Source: Elainella saxicola E1
Lineage (GTDB): Bacteria > Cyanobacteriota > Cyanobacteriia > Elainellales > Elainellaceae
Assembly (NCBI GenBank): GCA_002796835.1
Contig: LUGL01000024.1
Coordinates: 118,176 to 164,056, forward strand
Direction: 5' to 3'
Length of the DNA stretch: 45,881 bases
The notes under the pieces were generated by a model. That model made no database searches. It was not told where the DNA came from and saw nothing but the letters and a program-made list of their open reading frames with translations. The position numbers and the translations under genes were made by a program. Shown here in pieces: positions 1-9,406 of the stretch; within the stretch, counting starts at the first letter, position 1; every line of letters begins with the position of its first letter.

Positions 1-174
1 AAAATAGGTTGAATTGGATTAAATTCGGGCATCTTTTCCTTGAATTGGATATTGTTTCGCTTCTGTATATTAGGACTCCAATTTGCAAACAAATGACTCA
101 AAAGTGGGCACAGTAATTGAAGTGTAGTCAATGATCCTGCTGTTTATCAAAGGGATCCTCCTATTAGGCAAAAC

Positions 175-621
175 GTGGTACAACATCATCGCCTGCTGAC
201 AAGAACGAATCTCGAAGAATTAGCCACTGTTCTGGACTGGCTCAATCAAATTTGCCAAAGGGAAATTTCCCGCGATGTTCTGATTCAGTGCCAAATGATT
301 CTAGCCGAGGCTTTTACAAATGCAGTTCGCCATGCCCATCGAAATATGGATGTGGAAACGCCGATCGAAATTGAAGCAGGCTTACATCCAAACTGGTTAG
401 AGCTGCGGGTATGGGACTCTGGCCCCGCCTTTGAGCTAAACTATTTGCTGCACAATCCGCATCTAACCAGTCCTGAAGCTACAGGTGGTCGCGGCATTCA
501 TCTGATTGCTCAGTTAACCGATCAATTCAGCTACGATCGAATGGCAGACAATCGCAACTGTCTACTCATGGTTAAGCAGTATTTACAAATAAGACCTACA
601 CCCATCAATAAGTTCAGGTAA
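175..621 (+). CDS. RsbW-like anti-sigma factor / ATP-binding protein
   Basis: A 148-residue single-domain protein of the GHKL ATPase superfamily, serine-kinase anti-sigma (RsbW/SpoIIAB-like) type. The N-box is visible as AEAFTNAVRHAH, the G1 box as VWDSGPAF, and the G2-like box as GGRGIHLI. It has no membrane segment or dimerisation/phosphoacceptor helix, so it is not a complete histidine kinase. Family members bind an anti-anti-sigma partner or sigma factor and can phosphorylate the partner on serine; no such partner gene is adjacent, so its target is unknown. The start is a GTG with only a weak ribosome binding site, so an alternative start is possible. The stop codon lies inside a 16-bp-period direct duplication (608-638). 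Confidence 0.85.
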   Translation: MVQHHRLLTRTNLEELATVLDWLNQICQREISRDVLIQCQMILAEAFTNAVRHAHRNMDVETPIEIEAGLHPNWLELRVWDSGPAFELNYLLHNPHLTSPEATGGRGIHLIAQLTDQFSYDRMADNRNCLLMVKQYLQIRPTPINKFR

Positions 622-638
622 GGATAAGTTCAGGTAAG
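608..638. repeat. Short tandem duplication across a stop codon
   Basis: The 15-mer ATAAGTTCAGGTAAG occurs at 608-622 and again at 624-638, separated by one base. The first copy contains the stop codon of the upstream gene, so the second copy lies wholly downstream. It probably arose by replication slippage. Confidence 0.85.
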
Positions 639-667
639 AAAATTAGAAGTTAAGCCTGGAAATCAGG

Positions 668-1114
668 TCAGCTTGAAAATAAGCTTTTCAGTTTTGCTTG
701 AGTCGCCTCTGAAAGCGGCATTCGAAACACTTTGCCACCAATTTGGGCAAAGTTCACTTCTACTTGTGCAATTGCGTCGGGACGTACTAAAACGAGCAAG
801 GCAGAAGTTTTGGGCTGCAAGTCCTCTTCAATTTCGAGCAGCAGATGACTGTCAAACACTTCTTTCGTCAGTGTGATCGATCGATGAAATACTAAAGCGC
901 TAAGCACACCGCCCCAGAGTTCGTTACTCAGCTCAGCAACAGGCTCTAGCAAATCATGACAGGCTTTGACTCTCACTTTACCTGCTGCATCTTTCACCAC
1001 AATCACAGCGTCTTCTAGATCGCTCAAATGCGACTGCTCAAGTTTAAGTAATGCTAAGAGAGCTTCATCTGCACCATGTTTTTGATCGAAGGTGATGACA
1101 AAAAGTTCACTCAC
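668..1114 (-). CDS. DUF1269 family protein
   Basis: A 148-residue protein with the characteristic DUF1269 N-terminus: a short strand (LFVITFDQ), a helix, then LEDAVIVVKDAAGKVRVK, followed by an ELWGGVLSALVF segment where many family members have a hydrophobic, glycine-rich stretch. The hydrophobic segment here is short, so membrane association is doubtful. The function of the family is unknown. It is convergent with the RsbW-like gene, with about 46 bases between their ends. The start appears to be GTG without a strong ribosome binding site; no in-frame ATG gives a better fit. Confidence 0.75.
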   Translation of the reverse strand: MSELFVITFDQKHGADEALLALLKLEQSHLSDLEDAVIVVKDAAGKVRVKACHDLLEPVAELSNELWGGVLSALVFHRSITLTKEVFDSHLLLEIEEDLQPKTSALLVLVRPDAIAQVEVNFAQIGGKVFRMPLSEATQAKLKSLFSS

Positions 1115-1391
1115 GGGTTTGCGATCGAAAAAAGTAGATCTTCTGCATCATACTATGAGTTTGATCAAGCAATGAGCCTAGTAAAGATAGATTTAAAAAC
1201 ATGCCAAGCAGACCACAATTCTTTATAGGATGAATAGCAAAATCTTAGAAAAGGATGAGATGGAAATAGTGGCAGAGACGACAACTCGTGTGAATTTCAA
1301 ACAAGCTGGGAATTCTATGACTTAGCAAGTTTTTTCTATAGTGCTTCTCTACGTCGTTTATGTACTCTCAAAAGAGCTGAGATAGGGCCTT

Positions 1392-2756
1392 ATGCATGAT
1401 CAATCGATCTCTAATCCTCATCAAGGCGAAGTTCTCATCGTAGACGATATGCCCGCAAATTTGCGGCTACTCGTTAATCTTTTAACTCAGAATGGCTGTC
1501 GGGTTCGAGCTGCAACCAGTGGAGCTAGTGCTTTAGCGGGAGTAAACCTGTTGCTTCCTGATCTGATCCTGCTAGATATCAATATGCCAGGAATGGACGG
1601 ATATCAGGTTTGTGAAGCTTTGAAGGCCAACCCTCATACTGCCCATATCCCAATCATCTTCCTCAGTGCCTTTAGCGAAAGTTGGGATAAGGCGAAAGCC
1701 TTTGCTGTTGGTGGAGTAGACTATGTCACTAAACCATTTCAAACAGAAGAAGTTCTTGCTCGGGTTAAAATTCACCTGCAATTACATCGTTTACAGCAAT
1801 CTTTAAAAGGAATCAATTTACAACAAGCTGAACAACTGGCAGAACAGAATCGTCAGTTGCAGAATATGAACCAAGTGCTTGAACAGTCGCATCAGGAATT
1901 GCAATTGCAATATAAACAATTGCAAAAAACCCAGCTTCAACTCATTCAAGCTGAAAAGATGGCAACTTTGGGACAGTTGGTCGCTGGAATTGGACATGAA
2001 ATGAGTAATCCTCTCACGTCAATTTTCAGCAATTTGGGGTGCACAGGTGAGTACATGCAAAACTTACTCAAACATGTACAGCTCTATCAATCTTTTTATC
2101 CTACACCTGTAGAGCGTATTCAGCAGGACGCTCAGGAAATTGAGCTCGAATTCATGTATGAAGACCTACCCAGAATGTTGCTATCGCTTCAAGCTGGTGC
2201 TGATCAGCTTTATCACATCAGCCATTCCCTACGAATTTTTGCTCGCTCAGATACTCAGCAAAAAACGCTCTTTAACTTACACGATGGTCTTGACAGCACA
2301 CTCTTGTTGCTCCGTCATCGGTTGCGATCGAAGGATTATCGCCCTGAAATTGAAGTCATTCGGCAGTACAGCGAGATTCAGCCAATCGTTTGCTACACTG
2401 GTCAGATCAGTCAGGTCTTCATGAACATTCTGGCGAATGCAATTGATGCCTTAGAAGAATCGAGTCAAGACAAAAGTTTTGATGAACTTGAAGGAACTCC
2501 AAACCAAATTGTCGTTAGCACTGAGCAAATCACAGATCAAATCATTATTCGAATTTCAGATAACGGTAAAGGGATCCCGGTTGAATTGCAAACAAAAGTT
2601 TTTGACCATCTATTCACAACTAAACCTGTAGGAAAGGGGACCGGCTTAGGCTTGGCGATCGCCCGTCAAATTGTCGAAGAAAACCATGGTGGACGATTAA
2701 AGCTCGTCTCTCAGCCTGAGCAAGGTGCGGAGTTTGTGATTGAACTCCCGATTTAA
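1392..2756 (+). CDS. Response-regulator/histidine kinase hybrid (REC-HisKA-HATPase)
   Basis: A soluble 454-residue kinase with an N-terminal receiver domain (about residues 13-130; acidic pocket VDD, phospho-acceptor D62 in LLDINMP, conserved K114 in YVTKPF). A long glutamine-rich coiled coil follows (about 135-190). Next is a HisKA domain with H202 in GHEMSNPL, then a HATPase_c domain with DNGKGIP and GKGTGLGLAIA boxes. The receiver-first layout suggests it takes a phosphoryl group or signal from another kinase and controls its own transmitter. There is no membrane segment. No output regulator gene is adjacent. The ATG start is the first in-frame methionine before the receiver domain. Confidence 0.93.
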   Translation: MHDQSISNPHQGEVLIVDDMPANLRLLVNLLTQNGCRVRAATSGASALAGVNLLLPDLILLDINMPGMDGYQVCEALKANPHTAHIPIIFLSAFSESWDKAKAFAVGGVDYVTKPFQTEEVLARVKIHLQLHRLQQSLKGINLQQAEQLAEQNRQLQNMNQVLEQSHQELQLQYKQLQKTQLQLIQAEKMATLGQLVAGIGHEMSNPLTSIFSNLGCTGEYMQNLLKHVQLYQSFYPTPVERIQQDAQEIELEFMYEDLPRMLLSLQAGADQLYHISHSLRIFARSDTQQKTLFNLHDGLDSTLLLLRHRLRSKDYRPEIEVIRQYSEIQPIVCYTGQISQVFMNILANAIDALEESSQDKSFDELEGTPNQIVVSTEQITDQIIIRISDNGKGIPVELQTKVFDHLFTTKPVGKGTGLGLAIARQIVEENHGGRLKLVSQPEQGAEFVIELPI

Positions 2757-3086
2757 ACCGGTTCAGCCCCTTTTCGAATTTGACTCAGCGAATTTGACTC
2801 AGCGAATTTGACTCAGCGAATTTGACTCAGCGAATTTGACTCAGCGAATTTGACTCAGCTTCTGCTTAATAGAGTGGAGCGATCGGTCTTTAATCCTTAG
2901 CAGGCGTCAGTTGCTTTTCTGTAACAGGACGATCGGACCTGGATCGAGGCGGCCTATTGCCATCAACAAAATTACAGTAAAACTAGAGATTGCTCCATTT
3001 GTGCTCATGAGAACTTCCCCAGAGCGATAGAATAGTTGACTGGAATCTTTAACCTTTTGAAGCGCACTGAAGGAACAGGAAGCGGG
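2757..3086. other. Intergenic region between the kinase and pheT
   Basis: About 330 bases. Apart from the 14-bp array at its 5' side, the rest (2860-3086) shows no coding potential, no tRNA and no clear terminator. It presumably contains the pheT promoter. An AGGAACAGGA ribosome binding region lies just before 3087. Confidence 0.6.
2776..2859. repeat. Six perfect tandem copies of a 14-bp unit
   Basis: The unit GAATTTGACTCAGC is repeated six times without a mismatch, at 2776, 2790, 2804, 2818, 2832 and 2846. The array begins 20 bases after the stop codon of the histidine kinase and contains no unique spacers, so it is a minisatellite, not CRISPR. The 14-base period is not a multiple of three, and the array is non-coding in context. 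Confidence 0.97.
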
Positions 3087-5546
3087 ATGCGTATCTCTTT
3101 GAACTGGCTGCGAGAACTGGTAGACATTACCCTGACTCCTGAAGAGTTGGCCGATGCGTTAACAATGGCAGGGTTTGAGGTAGAAGACATTGAAGACCGC
3201 CGCACTTGGGCAGAAGGTGTGGTGATCGGCAAAGTGTTAACTCGCGAGAAACATCCCAACGCCGACAAGCTGAGCGTTTGTACGGTTGATATTGGCGCTG
3301 CCAAGCCTTCGACGATCGTCTGTGGAGCAGCAAATGTGCGCGCCGATATTTATGTGGCAGTCGCGACGATCGGCACTTACCTGCCTAAAGTGGATTTGAA
3401 AATTAAACCCCGGAAACTGCGAGATGTGCCTTCAGAAGGGATGATTTGCTCACTGGCAGAACTGGGGCTAACCAAAGATTCGGAAGGGATTCACATTTTT
3501 CCCCAGACCGATCTCACGGTTGGCAGCGATGCCCGCCCCTATCTGGCGCTTGATGATGTAATTTTGGACTTGACTTCGACGGCCAATCGAGCCGATGCCC
3601 TCAGTATGGTTGGGGTGGCTCGGGAAGTGGCTGCCATTACGGGTGCAACACTGAAACTGCCGCAAATTGACGATATTCCAGTTAAGTCAAGCAGTGACCT
3701 TGCCATCAAAATCGAAGCGGGTTGTCCTATCTATATCGGGACGATCGTTGAAGATGTCAAGATAGGCCCTTCTCCAGAGTGGCTCCAGCGCCGCATTCAG
3801 GCTGCAGGCAGTCGTCCAATCAACAACATTGTCGATATCACCAACTACATCATGTTGGAATGGGGGCAGCCCCTCCATGCCTTCGATCGCGATCGGCTGC
3901 AATCGGTAACCAAAGCTTCAAAGTTGACGATCGGCGTGCGTCATGCCCATACAGGAGAAACGCTGACCACGTTGGACAGTCAGGAACGAGCGCTGCAAGA
4001 GCAAACCCTGGTGATTACGGCGAATAATCTTCCCGTTGCCTTGGCGGGCGTAATGGGTGGCGAAGCAACAGAAGTGCATGAGGAGACCGAAAATGTGCTG
4101 CTCGAAGCTGCCGTGTTTGACTCAGCAGCCATTCGTCGATCGGCCCGATCGCAAGGCATGCGAACCGAAGCTTCTGCCCGCTATGAGCGAGGGGTGAATT
4201 CAGCGGAACTGATGTTGGCCTGCCGTCGAGCCTTACAGCTGATGCAAGAATTGGCAGGCGGCAAAGTCAAAATTCAGGCAATTGACGAGGTCCGATCGGC
4301 CCAGGCAACTTCACGGACGATCGAACTTCGGTTAGAGCGGGTCAATCAGGTTTTAGGCCCAGTCATATTGGATCCAGCCACACGGGATGCAGGCAGCGAA
4401 CTGAAGGATGAAGAAATTGGCGAACTGAAACCCGCAGATGTAGAGCGCACGTTAACCGCTTTAGGGTGTGAGCTAGCCCAGATCGAAACAGGCGTTTGGA
4501 GCGTCACAGTGCCGCCTTACCGCTATCGCGACTTAGAGCGAGAGATTGATCTGATTGAAGAAGTGGCGCGACTCTATGGCTACAACAATTTCTGCGACAC
4601 GCTGCCCGAAAAGGGTGAAGCGGGCTATGTTCCAGATGAGCAAGTGGCGATTCGGCAAATTCAGGCGGCATTGCGGGCCGTAGGCTTAACGGAAGTGATT
4701 CACTACACGCTGGGCAAACCTGAAGGCGACAACCAAGTTGTGCTGGCTAATCCGCTATTTTCGGAGTATTCCGCCCTGCGCACTGAGCTGATTCCGGGCT
4801 TGATCGAGGCATTTCAATACAACCTGGAGCAAGGCAACGGTGCCCTCAGTGCGTTTGAAATTGGTCGAGTTTTCTGGCGTGAAGAGAATGGCCTGGAAGA
4901 GGAAGATTTGGTGGCCGGGATTCTAGGAGGCGATCCTTTCCGGGGACGTTGGGTGACGAGTGGCCGGGAGCAACCGATGACTTGGTATGAAGCCAAAGGT
5001 CGGTTAGAGAGCGTCTTTACCCAACTGGGCTTAGAGGTGGAATATCAGCCCGATCGTCGCAATCTCCTCCTGCATCCGGGACGCACGGCTTCCCTGTGGG
5101 TCAATGGCGATCGTCTCGGTACTTTTGGGCAACTCCATCCCCAAGTCCGCCAGCAGCGCAGTTTGCCAGAGCAGGTCTATGCTTTTGAACTCAGCTTAGA
5201 GGTGATGCTGGATCACATGCTGCAAGAAGATAAATTAATTCCCGTGTTCCAGCCTTTCTCTGCTTATCCGGCCTCCGATCGCGATATTGCTTTCTATGCC
5301 TCTAGCCAAATTTCGGTCGCTGAGTTGGAACGCACGATCAAGAAAGCTGGAGGAGCATTACTCGATTCGATCAATTTGTTTGATGAATATCGTGGCCAGA
5401 ATGTGCCTGAAGGGCAGCGTAGTCTGGCGTTTCGATTGGTGTATCGGGCGAACGATCGGACTCTTACCGATGAGGATATTGAACCCGTACACCAGAAAGT
5501 GAGAGAAGTGCTGGAGGAAAAATTCCAGGTGTCGCTCCGCAGTTAG
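3087..5546 (+). CDS. pheT: Phenylalanine--tRNA ligase beta subunit
   Basis: An 819-residue beta subunit of the (alpha-beta)2 enzyme that charges tRNA(Phe) with phenylalanine in the cytoplasm. The N-terminus [14 protein letters not shown] is typical of bacterial PheT. It is followed by the EMAP-like tRNA-binding OB domain (about residues 40-150), the B3/B4 editing-associated region, the B5 domain, the catalytic-like core ([20 protein letters not shown]) and a C-terminal ferredoxin-fold anticodon-binding domain ([13 protein letters not shown]). The reading frame stays open upstream to 3036. The ATG at 3087 is chosen because it matches the family N-terminus and is preceded by an AGGAACAGGA purine tract. 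The alpha-subunit gene pheS is not adjacent, which is common in cyanobacteria. Confidence 0.97.
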   Translation: MRISLNWLRELVDITLTPEELADALTMAGFEVEDIEDRRTWAEGVVIGKVLTREKHPNADKLSVCTVDIGAAKPSTIVCGAANVRADIYVAVATIGTYLPKVDLKIKPRKLRDVPSEGMICSLAELGLTKDSEGIHIFPQTDLTVGSDARPYLALDDVILDLTSTANRADALSMVGVAREVAAITGATLKLPQIDDIPVKSSSDLAIKIEAGCPIYIGTIVEDVKIGPSPEWLQRRIQAAGSRPINNIVDITNYIMLEWGQPLHAFDRDRLQSVTKASKLTIGVRHAHTGETLTTLDSQERALQEQTLVITANNLPVALAGVMGGEATEVHEETENVLLEAAVFDSAAIRRSARSQGMRTEASARYERGVNSAELMLACRRALQLMQELAGGKVKIQAIDEVRSAQATSRTIELRLERVNQVLGPVILDPATRDAGSELKDEEIGELKPADVERTLTALGCELAQIETGVWSVTVPPYRYRDLEREIDLIEEVARLYGYNNFCDTLPEKGEAGYVPDEQVAIRQIQAALRAVGLTEVIHYTLGKPEGDNQVVLANPLFSEYSALRTELIPGLIEAFQYNLEQGNGALSAFEIGRVFWREENGLEEEDLVAGILGGDPFRGRWVTSGREQPMTWYEAKGRLESVFTQLGLEVEYQPDRRNLLLHPGRTASLWVNGDRLGTFGQLHPQVRQQRSLPEQVYAFELSLEVMLDHMLQEDKLIPVFQPFSAYPASDRDIAFYASSQISVAELERTIKKAGGALLDSINLFDEYRGQNVPEGQRSLAFRLVYRANDRTLTDEDIEPVHQKVREVLEEKFQVSLRS

Positions 5547-5547
5547 C

Positions 5548-5561
5548 TAGCCGGTTGGCTA
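5548..5561. terminator. Small hairpin between convergent genes
   Basis: TAGCC-GGTT-GGCTA, a 5-bp stem with a 4-base loop, starts two bases after the pheT stop. The flippase gene ends only 13 bases further on. There is no T-run, so it is a weak candidate. Confidence 0.35.
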
Positions 5562-5574
5562 AAGGGAGTAGGTT

Positions 5575-6921
5575 CTAAAGGTAGTAGATCACTGCCGATA
5601 GCCAGCCTGCGATCGCAACCATCAAAAAATCCACACCGGGTTGCCAAAGCTTGAGACGGGCGAAGCAAATAGCATAGGCAATGTAGGTAAGCCATTCTGC
5701 GGCGGCAAGTCCCAGGATCACGCCAGAATATCCGGCTGAACTGAAGCCCACCAGAACAGATATTACCTGCATCATCGTGCCAGTAATGGTTAGCGTCATA
5801 GTGCTAAATGTCTGGCCTTTAGCCATCAAGACATCCCCATAGGTTGTGCTGACGACTCTGCCGAGAAAGCCGATCGCCAGAATCTGCAAGATCCAACCGG
5901 CTTCCTGATAGCGATCGTCATAGAGCAGATCAATTAAGCCAGGACCGCAAAACACAAAGAAAGTCGCGAAACCAACACTTAACGTGAGTAAGATGAGCCT
6001 TGCTTTGCGTAAGTTTCTGTATAGGCTGGAGGGACGATCGCGAATTAGTTCGGAGTAGGAGGGAAAGAGAACTTTGCTGTTAATTTGCTCAACGACTTGT
6101 TCAACAATGCTGGATAGACCTAAAGCAACACTATAGATACCCAGAAATCGAATATCGAGTAATTTACCAAGCATCAATCGATCGCTCTGCAACGCAAAGA
6201 ACCCGATAATTGTGCTCAAGAAAATCCAGCGGCCAAACTGTTGAATTTCCTTGACTGCCGATCGATCCCAGTCCATTTGATTGCGTTCTCCGGGCAGCAG
6301 CCAATGACTTGCGATCGTTCTCAAGATATTGCTGATAATGCCACCCAGCACGAGCATCCAGATCGATCGATAGATCCAGGCTCCGATGATCATGACCGCC
6401 AGCGCGATCGCGTTGGTACCTAAATCAATTAAAGTGATCTGCCGCAAAGCCAAATTTCGGTTAGCAGTGGCGAGTTTTGTAGAAGCCAATCCGCTAATTA
6501 ACGCGGTCAATCCACTCACGGGCAATAACCACCCCAACAACGGTTCCTGGTAAAACTGGGCCAGTGGAACGGCGATCAGACAGGAGCCCAACCAAAGTCC
6601 AATGCCACGCACCCCTTGAATAGTCCAGGCAGTATTGAGAAATTTTGGATCATCGCCTCGTGAACTTTGCACAATGCTGGGAAAGATGCCAAAGTCAGAA
6701 AACATTTGCAGCCCGATCAAAAATGTTTGCACCAGGGCCATCAGGCCAAAATCTTCTGGACTGAGCAGTCGCGTCAGCACCAAGTTGCCGCCCAGCCGTA
6801 AGCCTTGACTCAAGCCATAGCCAATTAACGTCCACAGGGAACCTCGAATCGCTCGCTGTTTCAAAGATGGAGTTGAATGATGAGCAGAGTGGGCCGCAAC
6901 GATCGGGGCAGAGTGGGTCAT
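5575..6921 (-). CDS. Polysaccharide/oligosaccharide flippase (Wzx-like, MOP superfamily)
   Basis: A 448-residue integral membrane protein with about 12-14 hydrophobic segments, resembling Wzx/RfbX-type lipid-linked oligosaccharide flippases. The N-terminal part has the typical RGSLWTLIGYGLSQGLRLGG...TRLLSPEDFGLMA layout, and a later segment reads LFPSYSELIRDRPSSLYRN. Family members move undecaprenyl-linked sugar units across the inner membrane for exopolysaccharide or O-antigen assembly. It lies 124 bases downstream of an FkbM-like methyltransferase on the same strand, consistent with a small surface-glycan unit. No glycosyltransferase is present here. The ATG at 6921 is preferred over a TTG at 6939; neither has a clear ribosome binding site. 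Confidence 0.88.
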   Translation of the reverse strand: MTHSAPIVAAHSAHHSTPSLKQRAIRGSLWTLIGYGLSQGLRLGGNLVLTRLLSPEDFGLMALVQTFLIGLQMFSDFGIFPSIVQSSRGDDPKFLNTAWTIQGVRGIGLWLGSCLIAVPLAQFYQEPLLGWLLPVSGLTALISGLASTKLATANRNLALRQITLIDLGTNAIALAVMIIGAWIYRSIWMLVLGGIISNILRTIASHWLLPGERNQMDWDRSAVKEIQQFGRWIFLSTIIGFFALQSDRLMLGKLLDIRFLGIYSVALGLSSIVEQVVEQINSKVLFPSYSELIRDRPSSLYRNLRKARLILLTLSVGFATFFVFCGPGLIDLLYDDRYQEAGWILQILAIGFLGRVVSTTYGDVLMAKGQTFSTMTLTITGTMMQVISVLVGFSSAGYSGVILGLAAAEWLTYIAYAICFARLKLWQPGVDFLMVAIAGWLSAVIYYL

Positions 6922-7045
6922 GATAATGGGTAATTGCAACAGAAGAGAGCCAAGTAGAAGCAGGCGAAAGGTAATTTTGGAATTCCTCTCGCCTATCTTT
7001 CATATCATTGCGATCGAAATCCGCATCAGTCGATCAATCAGCCGA

Positions 7046-7846
7046 TTAATATTCACCAATCGTCCATTTGATCGTTGGACTATCTAGACACGCCACTGCA
7101 CGCGAGGCAAATCGACCCACGCTGTAACCTAAGCCAGACAAGAAACGCAGGCAGGCTTCCCGCTCTTTCAGGCAAAGGTATTCGAAGCAGATGATTGGTG
7201 GTTTGTATTGATCAAACGGGAACATTTTTAAGATTTCAAAATCGAAGCCAGGAGTTGCCAGGACGAGCAGATCCAGCTTGGTGACTTGGTGCTTCTCCAG
7301 TAAGGATTGCATCGTCAGCGATGGGACTGGAATTTCAGTAATCAAGCTATCAAAATCTGCTGGAATATCGAGCTGCTTGACATACTTCCAGTAATAGAGT
7401 GAATTCCAAACATGCTGACGATCCAAGCAGGCTGACTGGGGCAACCAGAATGGCAGGTTAGGAATGTCATCCCGAACGCTATAAAAAGTTGCCGTGCCAT
7501 CTTCGGCACCGATCGCTAATTGGTCAAAAACGAGGCGATCGGTACCTTGATAGTTTTCCAAGAGTTGTTTAAACGACTCCGGATGAGGCTCAACCAAAAT
7601 GCCGCGCCAGGGATGTCTACGAATCAAACGTCCTGCTGGATCGGCAGAGAGGCCATCATGGGCTCCAATCTGCACAAAGAAAATGTCTGGATTTTGCTGC
7701 ATGTAGTCCTGCATCACAAGATCGAGCAAATCAATGCAGGGATAGTCTAGAAGTTCAGGCTTGGGAACCGATTCGGAAATCTTTGAAACCTGATAGCCAA
7801 ACGAACGGGCAACATTTTGAACTGTTTGCTTAAGCATAACCCTCAT
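7046..7846 (-). CDS. FkbM-family methyltransferase-like protein with altered motif
   Basis: A 266-residue protein with the FkbM methyltransferase fold. Motif I is FVQIGAHDGLSADP (SAM-binding glycine/aspartate loop), followed by GILVEPHPESFKQL (acidic end of strand 2) and a later VTKLDLLVLATPGFDFEIL segment. In active family members that last motif normally reads like LLQIDTEGYDFEIL; here the conserved D and E are replaced by A and P, so activity is doubtful. FkbM enzymes usually O-methylate sugars or polyketides. The ATG at 7846 is chosen because AGGAGAG lies about five bases upstream. The frame is open to 7891, and another ATG lies at 7837. It sits upstream of the flippase, probably in the same unit. 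Confidence 0.78.
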   Translation of the reverse strand: MRVMLKQTVQNVARSFGYQVSKISESVPKPELLDYPCIDLLDLVMQDYMQQNPDIFFVQIGAHDGLSADPAGRLIRRHPWRGILVEPHPESFKQLLENYQGTDRLVFDQLAIGAEDGTATFYSVRDDIPNLPFWLPQSACLDRQHVWNSLYYWKYVKQLDIPADFDSLITEIPVPSLTMQSLLEKHQVTKLDLLVLATPGFDFEILKMFPFDQYKPPIICFEYLCLKEREACLRFLSGLGYSVGRFASRAVACLDSPTIKWTIGEY

Positions 7847-8156
7847 CAACTCTCCTGAAACGCTTGTATAGAGAGGCTTATCTGCTTGCATAGATTTAAT
7901 TCTATGAATCCTGATCTCAGCCTCGATTTATCTCTATATACCGACTGTAGAAAGCAGAATCCGGTGACGTAAATAGGATTTCTACGTTTTTTGTCGATCC
8001 TTTACAAAAAGTGAAAATTTACAAAGTACTTACAGACCGGTCCGGTTGTTTACCGATTGCTGATGTTTTCCCTGGCTATGATCAAATTGCGACATGATCA
8101 AGAAAAACCGAATTTGACCATCGAACGATGCAATTGGTTTTGACTCGCAGGTGCAT
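7847..8156. promoter_or_regulatory. Divergent intergenic region (FkbM-like gene / HEAT gene)
   Basis: About 310 bases between two divergent genes, presumably holding both promoters. It contains the odd palindrome ACCGG-T-CCGGT at 8036-8046, two TTTACAAA-like repeats just before it, and the motif AGCCTCGATTTATCT at 7919-7933, which resembles two sites in the 12.5-13.2 kb intergenic region. No coding potential is seen. Confidence 0.45.
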
Positions 8157-9119
8157 ATGGCGAAATCTCGCAGGCTCGAAGAACTCCAGGCTCAGCTCAA
8201 TCAAATTCGTGACGATCCAACTTCTGAAGCTGCGATCGATCTGCTGCAACAGGTGTTCAAAAGTAAATATCCGGTAGCCATTGCCCAGGCGGCCCGCATT
8301 GTCAGAGATGCAGAACTGCGACAGCTCATGCCTCACTTGGTGGCAACGTTCGATCGATTTATGCAGAAGCCAGAAACAACTGATCCAAACTGTCTGGGCA
8401 AAAAAGCGATCGCGGATGCTTTATATCGCCTCAACTATGCGGAAGAAACGCCTTTTTTAAAGGGAATTCGCCATGTTCAAATGGAACCCGTTTGGGGAGG
8501 TCGGGCTGACACTGCACCGGGACTACGCGCTATTTGTGCATTGGGACTTGTGCGGATAAACTATCCAGATGTGATGACAGAATTAGCCGATTTGCTGGCC
8601 GATCCTGAGTTGGAAGCCAGAATTGGAGCCGTGCGGGCGATCGCCTACAATGAAACTGCTCAAGGGGTACCTTTATTGCGTTTGAGAGTCAAAGTGGGAG
8701 ATGAACCGAATGTTTTGTCGGAATGTTTCTCTGCTTTGCTGAAATTAGCCCCAACCGCATCGTTGCCGTTAGTCAGCCACTATTTGAATACGCCAGAAGC
8801 CCAGACCCGTGAGATGGCAGCTTTAGCTTTAGGAGAATCGCATTTGACAGAAGCATTCCCGATTTTGCAAAACTGGTGGCAACACAATCCAGATGCCGAA
8901 ATTCGCCAAATGGCTTTACTGGCGATCGCCATGTTACGTTTTGATACTGCGATCGAATTTTTGCTGGAACTTGTTGCCACAGGCAGCCGACAAGACTCCC
9001 AAGCAGCGGTAGAGGCTTTGCAAATCTATGCGAACGATCGAGCATTAGCATCTCAAATAGAAGAACGAATCAATCAACGCAAGCAGAAGTTTCCGGATAA
9101 AGATATTCATACGATATAA
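8157..9119 (+). CDS. HEAT-repeat protein
   Basis: A 320-residue all-helical protein built of repeated HEAT-like helix pairs, for example PGLRAICALGLVRINYPDVM, LEARIGAVRAIAYNETAQG, TREMAALALGESHLTEAFP and AEIRQMALLAIAMLRFDTA. Such proteins act as protein-binding scaffolds. Cyanobacterial relatives include phycobilin lyases of the CpcE/PecE type, but nothing here identifies a bilin role, and no phycobiliprotein gene is nearby. The ATG at 8157 is used; a GTG two codons upstream (8151) is possible. There is no signal peptide or membrane segment. It stands alone between a divergent methyltransferase-like gene and a small ORF. Confidence 0.85.
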   Translation: MAKSRRLEELQAQLNQIRDDPTSEAAIDLLQQVFKSKYPVAIAQAARIVRDAELRQLMPHLVATFDRFMQKPETTDPNCLGKKAIADALYRLNYAEETPFLKGIRHVQMEPVWGGRADTAPGLRAICALGLVRINYPDVMTELADLLADPELEARIGAVRAIAYNETAQGVPLLRLRVKVGDEPNVLSECFSALLKLAPTASLPLVSHYLNTPEAQTREMAALALGESHLTEAFPILQNWWQHNPDAEIRQMALLAIAMLRFDTAIEFLLELVATGSRQDSQAAVEALQIYANDRALASQIEERINQRKQKFPDKDIHTI

Positions 9120-9406
9120 ATATTTTGTTGGGTCAGGAAATAGATGGTTTATAAACGTTGTTCAAGCGCCTGAAGCAAGTGATGGCTTAAACAGGGCTTT
9201 CTCAGGTTTCTTATTCAACTATTGGCAAACTCTCAGGAACTGATCAGCGAGAGCTTACAGTCTAAATCCATGCTAGAAAGCAAGGCTTTTGATTCACCTT
9301 GATCAACCCGATCGCCTGACTATCCAGTTGGTCAAAAAGTCACTCTGGCCAAGCTGATTCAGCGATCTTTTTCAATAGCCTAAATCAGGCAGTTTTAAGG
9401 AGGCAT

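Noticed and set aside
2776-2859. Possible CRISPR array
   Set aside because: The repeats are directly adjacent with no spacers, the unit is only 14 bases, and no cas genes are present.
8157-9119. Phycobilin lyase (CpcE/PecE) assignment for the HEAT protein
   Set aside because: Only the generic HEAT-repeat fold is visible; no phycobiliprotein or partner lyase subunit is adjacent.
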